Shown here piece after piece: positions 11,690 through 22,810 of a DNA stretch of 64,000 nucleotides. Under the pieces are notes generated by a model. That model saw only the letters and a program-made list of their open reading frames with translations, was not told the origin of the DNA and did not search any database. Source of the DNA: Struthio camelus (Eukaryota > Chordata > Aves > Struthioniformes > Struthionidae); the NCBI RefSeq assembly GCF_040807025.1, contig NC_090952.1, positions 28,827,068-28,891,067 of the forward strand, written 5' to 3'. Position 1 is the first letter of the stretch. Every line of letters starts with the position of its first letter. The position numbers were made by a program, and so were the translations under genes.

Positions 11690-13860
11690 CCGGCTTCCTT
11701 CTCCGAGAGCAGGATTCGGCCTCGAGTCTCCTGTGCGGGAAGGACCTGGGACCCCCGCCCTGCTCTTGGCGAAGCGCGGCCCAGGCGCAGGTAGCATGGC
11801 TAGCCCAAAGGTGTGTCAACCGCTGGCTTTTCCACAGAAGGCCGAAATCCCCCCAGATGCCGCCCGCTTTAGGGGGGTGCTTTGAGGACCCTTGGCTCTA
11901 CATTGTCAGGAGCGCTAAGCGTCTGGGCTCTCACTGAAGCGGAGAGGTAGGACTGGTACGCGGCGCCCTTCGTAGCGGGCCTCGGATCGCCGAATACAAG
12001 TGTTTAACTGCGGGGGCACCAAAATTACTGGCCTTGTGTTGAAAATGTGTCAGTGAGACGTTTTCTTTCCCTGCCTCACCCAAAGGCTGCTTGTTGCTCG
12101 TGAACAAAGTCGGTCTCGCGTTTTTCTCCCCGGCTCAGATGCTGGTGGGGTGGAGTTGGAGTCAGTGCGGGGGGGGGGGGGGAAGTCAGAGGGATTTTGG
12201 TTTTCAAGTCTGACATTGTAAACAATGAAAGGAAGCAGCTTATTAAAAACATGTTTCATTGTGTCCTCTGAAATTCATCTGTTATGTGAGTGCCTGTGCT
12301 AGTTTTTTCCTTCTGCGTTAGCCGGGTTGAACACGGGGGACTCGCGGTGAAGGGGCGGCGGGTCGCAGGGCCGCGCTGCAGGCAGGGGCTGGGACGCGGT
12401 CCCGCTCGCGGCGCCTCGGGCAGAGCAGCCCGGGGGCGCACGGCCTAGTGCTGCTCGGCATGGCCGGGCCGGGGCGAAACCCACCGTCGGAGCCGTTTTT
12501 GTCAAGTAGAAACATAGGTTACATAAAGTGATTATAAACTTTCTGTGAAGTTTTTAAAAAAAAAAAAAAAGGGGGGTCCCTGTGCGTTTTTCTTCTCTAA
12601 ACAACGGTTAAGCGTTGCTTGAATTCCAGGCGCTCTTGCGATGTGCAGCTCGCGTCCATCGGGTCCTGCTGGCAGCCGCCGAGCTGCTCGCAGGCGCCAG
12701 GAGCGGAGGAGAGCCGCCAGCCGCACCTCCGCGCCCCTAGCAGTGCGGAGACGCTGCTGCCGGGGGTCTGCTGCGGCGCCTGCCGGCTGCTTTTGGGGGT
12801 CTCAGGGGCTTTGACTGCTTCTGACGGGAGAAACCTCCGGGAGGAGGAAAAACAGTTTGTGTGTTTCCTGCCCTCTCGGAAGGAGCGCCGCTCCCCGATG
12901 CCGCAGGTTTCTGCGTCGCTGCGCGTGGAAGTTGTGCAGCGGCTGCTGAACTCCGTGTCCCCTTTTCCCCAAGGAGAGCGGGGGGCCCCGCACGAGCGGC
13001 CCGCGTGCGAGTCGGGGAGCAGCCCGTCCCCGGGAGCACCGCCGAGCCCAGTCCAGCGGGGTTTCGGCTGCTCGCTTCCGGCGTTGCTGCCCGTTGGGTG
13101 CAGGGGAGAGCAGAGGAGGGCGGCCGCAGCGCCGCGTAGGCCTCCCTCCAGCCTGGGGTACTGGAAGGGTTTCTGGCTCAAAACAGCTTTCTCAGAAAGC
13201 GGACGTTTTGTCTGTGAAACTGTTCTGATGGGGTCTGAGTGTGGGGCTGCCGTTGCGTTGGATCAGCCTTGTCCTCGGGAGGAGGTGTGCGCCCGAGGCG
13301 GTCCTGAGCCCTGCCGGAAAGCCGGGGCCAACGCTGGCAGGCCCGACCCCCCCCCCCCCCCGCCGCCGCTGCCACCCGCCCCGACGACGACGCGAAGCCG
13401 CGGCTGGGACTTGCTGCGCGGCGGGTCGGGGCGCAGCGGCCTGTCCCGGGCGGGTTAGCGGCGGCCTGGCCCGGGGCCTTCCCCGCCCCGCGCTCGGGCG
13501 GCCCCCGAGGCACGGACCCTTTCTGCAGGTTCGCCTGTTTTTAAATCAGAATTGCTTCTGAGCCCAGACACCCTTTCTCTTGACAGGCGAGCGCCAAGCG
13601 CATCGTTTGGAGTCCTCTTTAGCGCTCCCGGGCCCAGGTGCTCGGTGAATTGTGTCCCCTTCAACGGCCTCCGGCAGGAGCCTCGGAAACGGCCCCCGAG
13701 GCAGCGTCTGGGGAGAGGCGTCCGGCGGAGGCGGGCGGGCGGGCGGCGCCTGTTCAGAAGCCGAAGGCCGAGGAAGGGGCTGAGACAGGGCGGCTGCTGA
13801 CCGGCGGGGCCAGGCCTCGCGGCGCTCTCCCCGGCGCGGCCTCGGTGTCCTTCAGACATA
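11690..13860. promoter_or_regulatory. CpG-dense block between OPHN1 and AR
   Basis: About 2.2 kb of GC-rich sequence with dense CpGs, most intense at 12310-12500 and 12650-13850, broken by short AT-rich pieces near 12020-12060, 12240-12310 and 12510-12620. It contains homopolymer G (about 12170-12181) and C (about 13349-13362) runs. The composition is that of a CpG island, which in vertebrates usually marks a promoter, but no gene start is recognisable and neither OPHN1 nor AR begins here. Both strands carry long open frames, as expected from the composition alone. It could be the promoter of an unannotated transcript, an enhancer, or a GC-biased recombination patch. Confidence 0.5.
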
Positions 13861-13983
13861 ACCTCCTTTTGTAGGATTTCCCAAACAGTCCGGTCTTTTA
13901 TTTGTGAAGGGGTTTTTGGTTAGTTTGTTTTGGACTTTTTAAAAATCTGATAAAAGGAGCAGCAAACGCAGGGCAGGTGGCAA

Positions 13984-14565
13984 CAATGGGGCCAGCGATG
14001 GGGCTGGCGATGGGGCCAGCGATGGGGCCGGCGATGGGGCCGGCGATGGGGCTGGTGATGGGGCCGGTGATGGGGCTGGCGATGGGGCTGGCGATGGGGC
14101 CAGCGATGGGGCTGGTGATGGGGCTGGTGATGGGGCCGGTGATGGGGCCGGTGATGGGGCTGGTGATGGGGCCGGTGATGGGGCCGGTGATGGGGCTGGC
14201 GATGGGGCCAGCGATGGGGCCGGTGATGGGGCCGGCGATGGGGCTGGCGATGGGGCTGGTGATGGGGCTGGCGATGGGGCCGGTGATGGGGCCGGTGATG
14301 GGGCTGGTGATGGGGCCGGCGATGGGGCCGGCGATGGGGCTGGCGATGGGGCTGGTGATGGGGCCGGTGATGGGGCTGGTGATGGGGCTGGCGATGGGGC
14401 CGGCGATGGGGCCAGCGATGGGGCCGGTGATGGGGCCGGCGATGGGGCCGGCGATGGGGCTGGCGATGGGGCAGGTGATGGGGCCATAATGGGACCAGCG
14501 ATGGGGCCAGTGATGGGGCCAGCAGCGGGGCCAGCGATGGGGCTGGCGATGGGGCCAGCAGCGGG
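13984..14565. repeat. 12-bp GC-rich minisatellite, about 48 units
   Basis: A tandem array with unit gatggggccggc and variants. Phase is perfect from 13985 to about 14484; a single-base contraction (gccataatggg) at about 14485-14489 then shifts the register for the last six or so units. Nearly all variants in the perfect part are transitions at the two CpG sites of the unit: ccgg appears as ccgg, ctgg or ccag, and ggcgat as ggcgat or ggtgat. Edge units are more degraded. Because the unit is 12 bp all frames stay open, giving meaningless repetitive peptides on both strands. Regular GGGG runs every 12 bases on the + strand could favour G-quadruplexes. Confidence 0.97.
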
Positions 14566-15661
14566 TGCCTGCGCGCTCCCATGGCAGAAGTCGCGCGCTT
14601 TGCCCCACGTGGCAGCCTTGGCCCTTCTGCTGCTTTGCTCAGGTGAAAACCGCGCAGCGACCGCAGCTGCCACCACGGCTCGTCGCAGCCTGGCAGCAAA
14701 CGTCATCTTGTGCTTCAGCTGGAGTTAAAGCACCAGAAATGTCTTTAACCTCTGCCTCAATAGATGCTTATGAAAACTAAAGAAAACAAACTGGAGCGAA
14801 GATGCAGCCCACCTGGGGCCGGGACCGCTGGGCTGCTGATCCGGACCCCGCGCCGCGGCCGAGGCGCTCTCACGCTCCTAACGGTGCTCCTCTGCCCCAG
14901 GAACAAAACTGCTCTGCTTGGGACTGGTCTAGATAGTATTAATTTCCAGGCAGCACAAGGTGAAGCAAGTTAATTTTTTTTTTTTTTTCCTAGCCCCTTG
15001 TTTCTACTTTCTCGTGATGGCCGGAAAAGTCAACTTTTGGAGCTATAATTTTTCTGTGGATGCCCTCAAACCAATATTGTTTTGGGGAAGAAAACTGCTT
15101 TCTTTCTGTATTAGCCCTCATATTAGGTGATTATGGATTAGAAGTAAGATTCATGCACCATCCCACTGATTTCGGTGTCCCAGCCCACAGATGTGGGAGT
15201 TTGTTTTCTTAAGGAAAATGCTTTCATTAAATCTGATCAAGAAAAATATTTTCCAGAATAAGTAAAAACCTGTTGGTTCTTAGGTGAAGAAAGAAAGAAT
15301 TTGGAGAGGTTGATGGCACACTTCAGTAGACACATCTACATGATAAATTTAGAATTGAAATTTACTTAGTGGAGACATCTTAAATTTATGTGCTGCACTG
15401 AGACCCAGAAAGGCAGAGAAATCCACCCACGCAAGACTTCTTGCAAGATCAGTCTTAGTTTAAGCCACATAATTCTTCCTGGCCAAACTCACTGCACAAT
15501 TAACCAGCTGAATGCTCTGATTTAGGAGCAGCGTTCTACAGAAGACCTTTTTTTGGGCAACTGTCAGCAACATTAGTAGGCTTATACATTCATAAATCAA
15601 GAGTTGGTCCACCAGAAAAATCTTGTGATTGGCTTTAAAAAATCAGGAGATGCTTTGAACC
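14566..15661. other. Intergenic, or distal OPHN1 3' UTR
   Basis: GC-rich to about 14900, then a T-run (about 14972-14989) and AT-rich sequence to 15660. No gene, RNA or mobile element is recognised. Confidence 0.5.
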
Positions 15662-15667
15662 AATAAA
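15662..15667 (+). promoter_or_regulatory. Candidate distal poly(A) signal (+ strand)
   Basis: AATAAA followed by a T/G-rich tract (gctgtgatgtttgttttcc). If used by OPHN1 it would give a 3' UTR of about 6.3 kb including the CpG-dense block and the minisatellite. It could equally be unused or belong to another transcript. Confidence 0.25.
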
Positions 15668-17398
15668 AGCTGTGATGTTTGTTTTCCTTACATTTGCAGA
15701 AGTTTATGGGAGAAGTTCTTTCACAGCCTCTGTCAAAGTCTGTGGGAGTGTTCCTAAAAGGTGCAAGTTCTGGAAATTTTTTAAAAACGACGTATGAAAG
15801 GGAATGGCTCCTGCAGCAGCTCGGAGGGCCGTGCCCCAGTCCTCGGCGGCACGTTGCCCCTCGCTCTCCCTCGCCGGCGGGATCCTGTCCCGCAGACGCT
15901 TCCCGCCCGCAGCGCCCTCCGCCTCCGCCGGCGCCGAGCTCTCCGGGCCCCCCAGGCGCAGGGGCAGCCGCCTCCGGCCTCCACCCTGCCGACCGCAGCG
16001 GGAGGCGGCTGCAGTTCTGGGCAAGGGGCAATCCGAGAGCCGGTCGCCGTTCAGCATGTCACGGTCGCAGGAGTCAGCGTGACCCAGTGGAAGCTGGTGG
16101 TCCTGCCGGTGCCGGTCAAATGCGGAGGGCGATTCCTGTGGCCTAGGATATACATGCAATTATCTGCTAAAGCAAACAGTGACTTGAGAAGTGCCAAGTG
16201 TGACGAGAAGCCGCCTTCAACCCTAGTACGAGAAACCAGCTAATGAACCGAACAAGTTTCTCGAGGCTTTAGCACCTTTACTGGCCCAGCAATGCCTTCG
16301 GTGGGCTGCGCTGCCCTCTCCCAGGGGCTCCTGCACTCACCCTACCGATGCGCCCCTGCCTCCCTCCTCCCCAGGCTGGGCGCCCACCGAGCTGCGGTGG
16401 GCTAAGGGCTACGGGCTCATTTCACGTTCAGCAGCTCTCCTGGAGAGATGGGACATGTGAAACAAGGGTCGGTGGCCGGAGCCTGAGAGTCCTGCTCCGA
16501 GCCCCCGTCCTCAGGTGGGCTGGTGCAGCGCGAATTACGCGTTTACGCTGCTCTGGCATCAGAGACTCTGCGGTGGCGGACCTGAAGGTTTGGCAGCGTC
16601 TTAGCAGTGCCTGTTGCTAGCCTCGTGATTCATCTTTGAGCCTGTCCTGGCAGTAAGTGTGATGCGTGTGCAAAGTGCTCGCACAAAACACCCCAACAGA
16701 CTCCTAGCACGCAGGTGGCAGTGCTTGCCAGGGCCAGCAGGTCTGCTGCGGGTCGGGGCGGGCACCCGGCTGGGCCGGCAGACCGCTGGGCTGGGCGGCA
16801 CGTGGGGCGTCACAGCCCTCGCCTCGGGCACCGCGCTGCTCCGGGACTGCCCTGCACGGAGCTGGAGACGTGCCCGGCACCCCAGATAGCTAGGAGGAGC
16901 CGATGAGAATAACAGAGGCAAAGTGCTTTCTCGAGGTGCCACGTAACACTTGCTGTTTTAATTAGTCCAGCTCAGAAGGAGTTGCAAAAACTTATGCTAG
17001 CTGACTGCAAATGTTAAGCAAACACATTGCGTATTATGAACAATCTGTTGTGTTTAGCTGTGCCTGGGCCATGCTGGCTCAGGCTCGAGAGCCTGCGCAG
17101 CTCGGCAGAGCTGGGCATCCTCGGCCGTGTGTGTCTGCAGACACACCATCCAGTCCCTGGGCCCAGCTCGGGCAATGCTCTGTCAGCGCACCCTTCAGCT
17201 GCCCAGCATGCAGCTTTGGACAAGTGAAAAGCATCAGCTGAGCCTCCCGAGACTGTTTCTGGTTGTTGATCGGGCTCAATAAGTGCTGTAAACTGCTTCC
17301 AGGTCGTTTTGCAGTTCAGCGTATCTTGACATGGGATCCAGCTGCATAATTCTGAGATGCTGATACAGCCCAGACCGAAAGTCCCATGGGAACCCATG

Positions 17399-17430
17399 TG
17401 CGTGCGTGCGTGCGTGTGTGTGTGCACGCT
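17399..17430. repeat. GTGC/GT microsatellite
   Basis: An imperfect simple repeat of tgcg units followed by tg units (tgcgtgcgtgcgtgcgtgtg then tgtg). The CG to TG mix again suggests CpG decay. No function is inferred. Confidence 0.85.
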
Positions 17431-18303
17431 CGCACCTACGTGCACACGTCCCTCAGCGTGTGACCCACTCTGCTGCGTCTGCAGCTTAGCCCAGCTTCAG
17501 CATTGAGCCTCATTTCAGGGCAGCAGGCGAGGAGCAGCCCGGGCTGCTCCCAGGCCGGGGGCCTGGGCCCTGGTGGCCCCCCCGTTTCTTTGGTGCTGCC
17601 AAGAGTCTGGGGCTGGAGCTGTGCCTGGCGGAGTCCCAGCGAGAGATGTTGGAGCCCCAGGAGACCCTGGTCCCAGGTGAAGGATGCTCCTGGTGGCTAC
17701 AACAGATGACAGTAATGAGCAATTACATTAATTTTGGAAGAGAGCCACACTACCGACTGCGTGCGTTGTGTCAGCAGATGGGTCTCCTGACAGGCTCTTC
17801 TTGGTAAAGGGAGCACTGGGGCTCCTGAGCAGTTGGTTTGGGTTGGATTACGCTGCTGAGTGAGTTTCACGCACGTCCTGGAGTAATCCAACATGCAGGA
17901 AACGTCCCTCTGACAGCTAATGCTAATGCAATCTTAAGAGCGCTAGTGCAGTCCAAAATCTGGCTAAAATTGGAAGGTATACAGAGAAATTATTGCCAGC
18001 ACAGCTGTGTCAGTGCGTGCAGTGCTCCAAGAGCCCTTAGGAGGTAAGCCATTGTCGACGTGTATGTTTAAAGCAAGTCATTATCATTTCATGAAATGGA
18101 AAGTTTTTTTTTTTCCCCCCTGTTTTTAAAAATTCTCCACTGGCTGTGCTAAGGACAACTGTTAGCAAACCGCTTTAAAGCATGGAGCCATTTCAGGGCT
18201 GGCTGAAAAGAGAGGTTTCCAGCAAACAAGAAGATCGATTCCTCACTTAGTTCCTCCTGTTGCAATCCGCAGTGCAGCAGACAGGACCCTTATCGAGCAC
18301 AGC

Positions 18304-18322
18304 CGGCCGCGCTGCGCGGCCG
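18304..18322. repeat. GC hairpin (8-bp arms, 3-base loop)
   Basis: Inverted repeat cggccgcg / cgcggccg around ctg. It lies in a CpG-rich patch and could form a stable stem-loop; it is not followed by a T-run and has no neighbouring gene. Confidence 0.6.
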
Positions 18323-19482
18323 AGGTGGCCCACGACCCAGGGGCCACGTTTGGTATCCTGAAAGAGCCTTTCAGAAAAGAGGCTCAGCTGCGTTTGGGAG
18401 CACAAACGCCGGCGGAGGGCTCGCTGCTGTCCCGCCCTGGGACGTGAGCGAACGGACCAGCAGGGGCTGCAGATACTTGCAGAAGACCAAGCCCAGGAGC
18501 GTGCATGGGCACGAGGGGGAGGGCTGCAGGGCTCAGACCACCCCGCAGAGCACCCCCTCCAGCTGAAACAGCTTGCTTTTTTCTAAACTGAATGGATATT
18601 TTGGGTAGCAGGTGGCTTTCTGCTCAGAAGCGAGCCCATTGCCAAGGAAAAGATCCCTTGGCTGGAGCAGCCGTCCTGCCTCGCGTGGCACCTGCACTGC
18701 CGCTGAGCCCACGTAGCGGCCAGCGCGGGGCCACGGGGTCGTGGGAGGGCCAGCGTGGGCCCAAGGACACGCTCACCTGTGCACTTCTAATTAGTACACA
18801 AAAGACATAATTATGCTTAAATTAGTTCTCAGGCACAAACGGAACAGGACTGCCTTCGTTTCTGCGCACTCACTGTCCCGCTGCGCCGGGACCTCCCCGG
18901 CCCCGAGCCTGGCCGGGCGCCGAGGGGCCTCCTGGGGCTCGGGCTTGGGTCCGCCTCGGCCATCGGCCCGAGAGCAAAGCAGAGCCGCCGGGAGCAGCGC
19001 CTGGGCGCCGCGCCGCCCCTGCTCAGCGCCCATCCTGGCTCCCGCCGGAGCCGGAGCCCAACCTGCCGCCCTGCGCCCCGCTGAGGACCGGGGTGCGCCC
19101 TGGGCAGCGCCGCGGGGACACGGCCCTGGCTCGGAGCCCTTGCTGCCTTGATGAGCTGCTTAGATTCAGTGCCGTGGTATTTCTCTTCGCCCTCTATTTT
19201 TTAATCCGTAGAAACACGTTTTGCAGAGACAACACTTAACCAGCATGACCGTGATGTCTGCTGGGTGCTGGTCACCGCTGCGGCTTGGAGCACTTCCAGG
19301 GCTGCAGCTGCCCCTTGTCGCCCGTCGGACCTTCCTGCTTGGGCTAAGGAAATTATGAATGAATTCAGAAATGAAAAGGTCAGAGCTAGTAAGCTGTACA
19401 ACGTGGTACTGGGGGTGGGCGTGTGAACTTAATGGATGATAAATAAGACAAAAACAAAAGCAAAACAAAACAAAAAAAACTT

Positions 19483-19592
19483 TGCCTGGATGCAGTCCTG
19501 TGCAATGTGCTCTAGAGGCCCCTGCTTGAGCTGGGGGGAGGCAGGACTAGATGATCTCCAGAAGTCCCTTCCAACCTTGGCCATTCTCTGAG
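19483..19592 (+). mobile_element. CR1 LINE 3' fragment
   Basis: The sequence has the typical 3' end layout of a CR1 (chicken repeat 1) non-LTR retrotransposon in sense orientation: cctggatgcagtcctgtgca, then gctctaga, a cctgcttgagc block, and ggactagatgatctccaga followed by gtcccttccaacc and cattctctga. Only the 3' untranslated end of about 110 bp is left, with no reverse transcriptase. An A/AC-rich tract (19447-19480) precedes it. CR1 is abundant in birds and other sauropsids, which supports the assignment of the window. Confidence 0.85.
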
Positions 19593-20824
19593 CCCTGGCC
19601 TCTGTGGCCATTTGTGTGTGTGCCTATGGGAAACGACAAGGGCTCTCCAAAAGGCAGACCAAAGTTGGGCCCAGAAGCTTTATTTAGAGACCGGAATTCA
19701 GAGCCATGGTGAAGAGTTGGACAATTCTAGAATTATTCTTGTGATAAAATTCACTAATTGTGCCTTACGTGGGCTCTGTGTCAGAGAATAAGAGCGAGAA
19801 CAAAGGCCGATCGAGACTGAATCAGTTTTACACTTAATTGCACACCATAATTACTTCCTCTGTCGTGGTAAAGGGGACATGTCTGGAGAAGTCTCTGCCC
19901 TTCTCGTGAATGGACAGAGGCGTTTCCAGGGCCGGCTCCAGCTCTGGCTCCCCCAAACAGCCCAAGCATGACGCTGGCATGGAGGCTGTGCATGGAGGGA
20001 GGGATTTCGCAGCTCTGTGGTGTCGTGAGAAAATCCTGCCATTCTTGCGCGCTTGACACGGCATTAGAAAATATCATGGCAGAGCAGCAATTTAGATGTA
20101 ATTTGTAGGTCAAGCTGGATGAATGTGCAGCAGAGCTGGCTAGCGCAAAATAGAACCAAGGTAGATCAAATACTGTGAATCTGCCCGTCTGACCTGACCC
20201 AATCTTTCAAAGACAGGCAGAATAAGTGTCCCTATCCTCATATAGGCAAATACTGTGAAATCCACACAAGGCTGGAGTGTGCTAAGCGGACAGGACAGCC
20301 TGAGACCAGGAGGAGTTGCCATGTGAAAGGACTTGGTCAGCCAATGCACACAGGGCGAAGCCGGAGAGTCACGAGCGTCCCGGGGGACACTGGGGACCCT
20401 CTGTGTCCCAGAGATGTTGGCAGATACCTGGGATGCCAACAGAATCTGTGACCAGCTACATTTTCAATGCAGACATATCAACTAAGGATGAATTTTGAAA
20501 GTAACATCTTCATTTTTTAGCTGTGACTCAAATAAAGGTCTGGGAACAACTTCTCTGCAGATGACTAAACATGCTGCTATCTCATATGGGCACGGTTTAA
20601 GTACATTTTGCTTTCAGTTTGCAAGGTATCAGTATATGTACTACTGCTGTGCAATTATATACTAGGCATTTCCAGTTATTGGTGGACTGACGAGATCCCC
20701 CCCCCCCCCCCGGCCCCCAGCTCTTTGGTTTTGCATCATTTAAGAGTGAACAGATCTTGACCTTGTGCAGTATTCACATCTGTGCTTTGAATTAAAAAGT
20801 GAGCAGATGATAAGCATAGTCTTT
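19593..20824. other. Spacer between the CR1 and the putative AR 3' end
   Basis: No gene is recognised. A long C-run sits at about 20698-20711. Sequence is of mixed composition until about 20480 and then becomes AT-rich towards the presumed AR transcript end. Confidence 0.5.
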
Positions 20825-20830
20825 TTTATT
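20825..20830 (-). promoter_or_regulatory. AR: Candidate distal AR poly(A) signal
   Basis: AATAAA on the - strand. Its distance from the stop (about 7.0 kb) is close to the 3' UTR length of human AR, and the AT-rich tract ends shortly beyond. Alternatives upstream are equally good hexamers. Confidence 0.4.
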
Positions 20831-22274
20831 ACTTGTAGAGCATAGGTCAATTTTATAACAAAGCTACAGCAGAACAGCTTTACAATTACTCATAAAGACA
20901 CTGAACAACAACAACAAAAGGGGGAGGACACTGGCCTTTATTAGCTCCTTGCTTTGAGAAATACATTAACCAAATGAAATTCAATTTTAAAAGACTCAGA
21001 GGCATATATGAAAGGATTAGTCAATTAATGTGTAAATTAATTAACAGTTCAGATAGGTGATTAACAGCAAAATCTGACTGTGAAAAATAGCCTATGAATA
21101 ACCCAACATACAGCCTCATCCACTGACAAATAACCCAATTATTCCTGGCATCTCCAATAGCTAATATTTGTTACACTGGATAACATTTTTTCATGCACAT
21201 AACTGAAAAAAAAGCCAAATACACGCTTACAGCAGTGTTCCAACAAACAAGATTCTGCCTTTTATTGTACTTAGACCAACAAGTTTTAAGATTACCAAAA
21301 AAAAAAAAAAAAAAAAAGAGCTGAACACCATGCCGGAAGGTCTGTCCTGCACATAGGGTTAAGCGGCTGCATGGGACCCACACAGGGACTGAAATAGTCA
21401 AAAGCTAAATATTTAACTTCCCTTAGTGTAGCATGACTAGTTTTCTCTTTATCTTGGGTGCTAGATAGGCTTCTTTTTTGGTTAATTACAAGAATAAATG
21501 TAGTTCAGTCTAGTATAGAGATTTCTGAGTCATGGTCCTCTCCTAGGCACGTTCAACTACATCCCCTTGGCCAAGGCAGCAGGCTGCTACTTACTTGCAA
21601 GTCTCAATAATATTTTAATATCTCAAATTGTTTAACATCTCAGTGATATTTTAACATTTTAGGTCTCTATTTATTTTCCTTATTCACTGTATTTAGGGCC
21701 AGAATACTGTTCCAACAGAAAAAAAAAAGTTTGAATCCATCTAATGTCATTCTCTAGAAGCAGAATTTGGCCCCAGATGCTATTAATTTGGGCAAAACAC
21801 CGCCATCTATGAAGTGTGTCTGAAAAGATTACAATGTTGCAATTGTAATAAAAGAATAAGTGTATGCTTCAACATAATTGCAAACCTTGCAGAGGATAAA
21901 GGTTAACAAAGCAGTAGCAAGGTCCCACAGAGACAGGGCAAAGGCTTTTTTGATGTCATGCGTAGGAAGCTGAAAGCTTAGCCCTCACCTTGGAATCACT
22001 TGACTTGGAAACCGGCCTCGTGATATAAGTACGTTTTTCTACCCGAAGTCTCTCGGCCCGATCTGTAGGCTGCTACTCTTTTCCTTTGGCAATCCTGCAG
22101 CGTTTGCTTCACGGGTTTGCTTAGCTATGGTGACACAAGCAATTGCAAAGACATTATGCTTTGTTACTTTCATGAATATAGCTGTGGGTTGGGAGTCCTC
22201 CCCAGGCAAAAAGGCACCAGCAACGAGCTTTTTGGCTTGTTACAAAGAAAAAAAATATCGGTATAGAGAACTCT

Positions 22275-22280
22275 TTTATT
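22275..22280 (-). promoter_or_regulatory. AR: Candidate AR poly(A) signal (intermediate)
   Basis: AATAAA on the - strand in context TCTGTAATAAAAGAG, with a T-rich tract about 20 bases downstream. It could terminate a 5.5-kb UTR. Confidence 0.35.
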
Positions 22281-22589
22281 ACAGACATGTTAACAAATAA
22301 AAACAGCATTAACTTGCCACAGAACACAAAACACCCGGCACAGAGAGCAGCTTATTATAAATTTGCTGTGGTTTTATGTGTGGTGCAGATATTTACTTTT
22401 TGAATTGTAAACGCAGGTTCTCCTGTCATTTCAAAAGGTCACGAACAGCAGTCCCTGCTTGCTGCCTCCAGGCAGTGAATAGAGCCGGGCGAGCTGGCAC
22501 ACTGCGGTGGGGGCAGGCTGCAATCTGAGCCTTTCTTCTCAAAAACCACTGCCTTCCCCGCAGTAAATGGGACCGGCGTTATAGCTATT

Positions 22590-22810
22590 TGCAGCTCAAG
22601 CGCCAGCTCGCGTCCAGAGCTTGCAGCGACTTTCCACCCTTGGCGCCGCAGGGCGGCGGAGCCTGGGGCGCACACGCGCGGGGCCCCGTCGCGGCCGTCC
22701 CCTCCTGCCCCGCGCATCTCCCGCGACCGCCCGTCTCCGCTCGTCCCTGCGCGCCGCTGCGCGCGGGCGGCATCACAACGTGGCAGCGCGGAGGGATCCG
22801 GCCGGTCGGT
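22590..22810. other. CpG-dense islet inside the AR 3' UTR
   Basis: About 220 bp with very dense CpGs in otherwise AT-rich sequence. Both strands are open over it. No gene or repeat family is recognised. It resembles a small CpG island without a visible promoter partner. Confidence 0.6.

Larger units (their letters stand above)
15668..19482. other. Intergenic region with scattered CpG-rich patches
   Basis: No gene is recognised. CpG-rich patches lie at about 15830-16060, 16490-16560, 16740-16870, 18280-18440 and 18870-19130, separated by ordinary sequence. It also holds a GT/GC dinucleotide tract near 17399-17430 and a short GC hairpin at 18304-18322. Open frames over the patches run on both strands, without protein-family motifs. 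Confidence 0.6.

Noticed and set aside
13898..14706. Long open frames over the minisatellite on both strands (about 170-259 codons)
   Set aside because: A 12-bp unit keeps every frame open, and the peptides are pure repeats (MGPA-, SPAP- or HRPH-like) with no conserved flank. They are a by-product of the repeat.
15780..16250. Overlapping open frames of 60-155 codons in a CpG-rich patch
   Set aside because: Open on both strands with Arg/Pro/Ala-rich composition and no motif; expected from GC-rich sequence.
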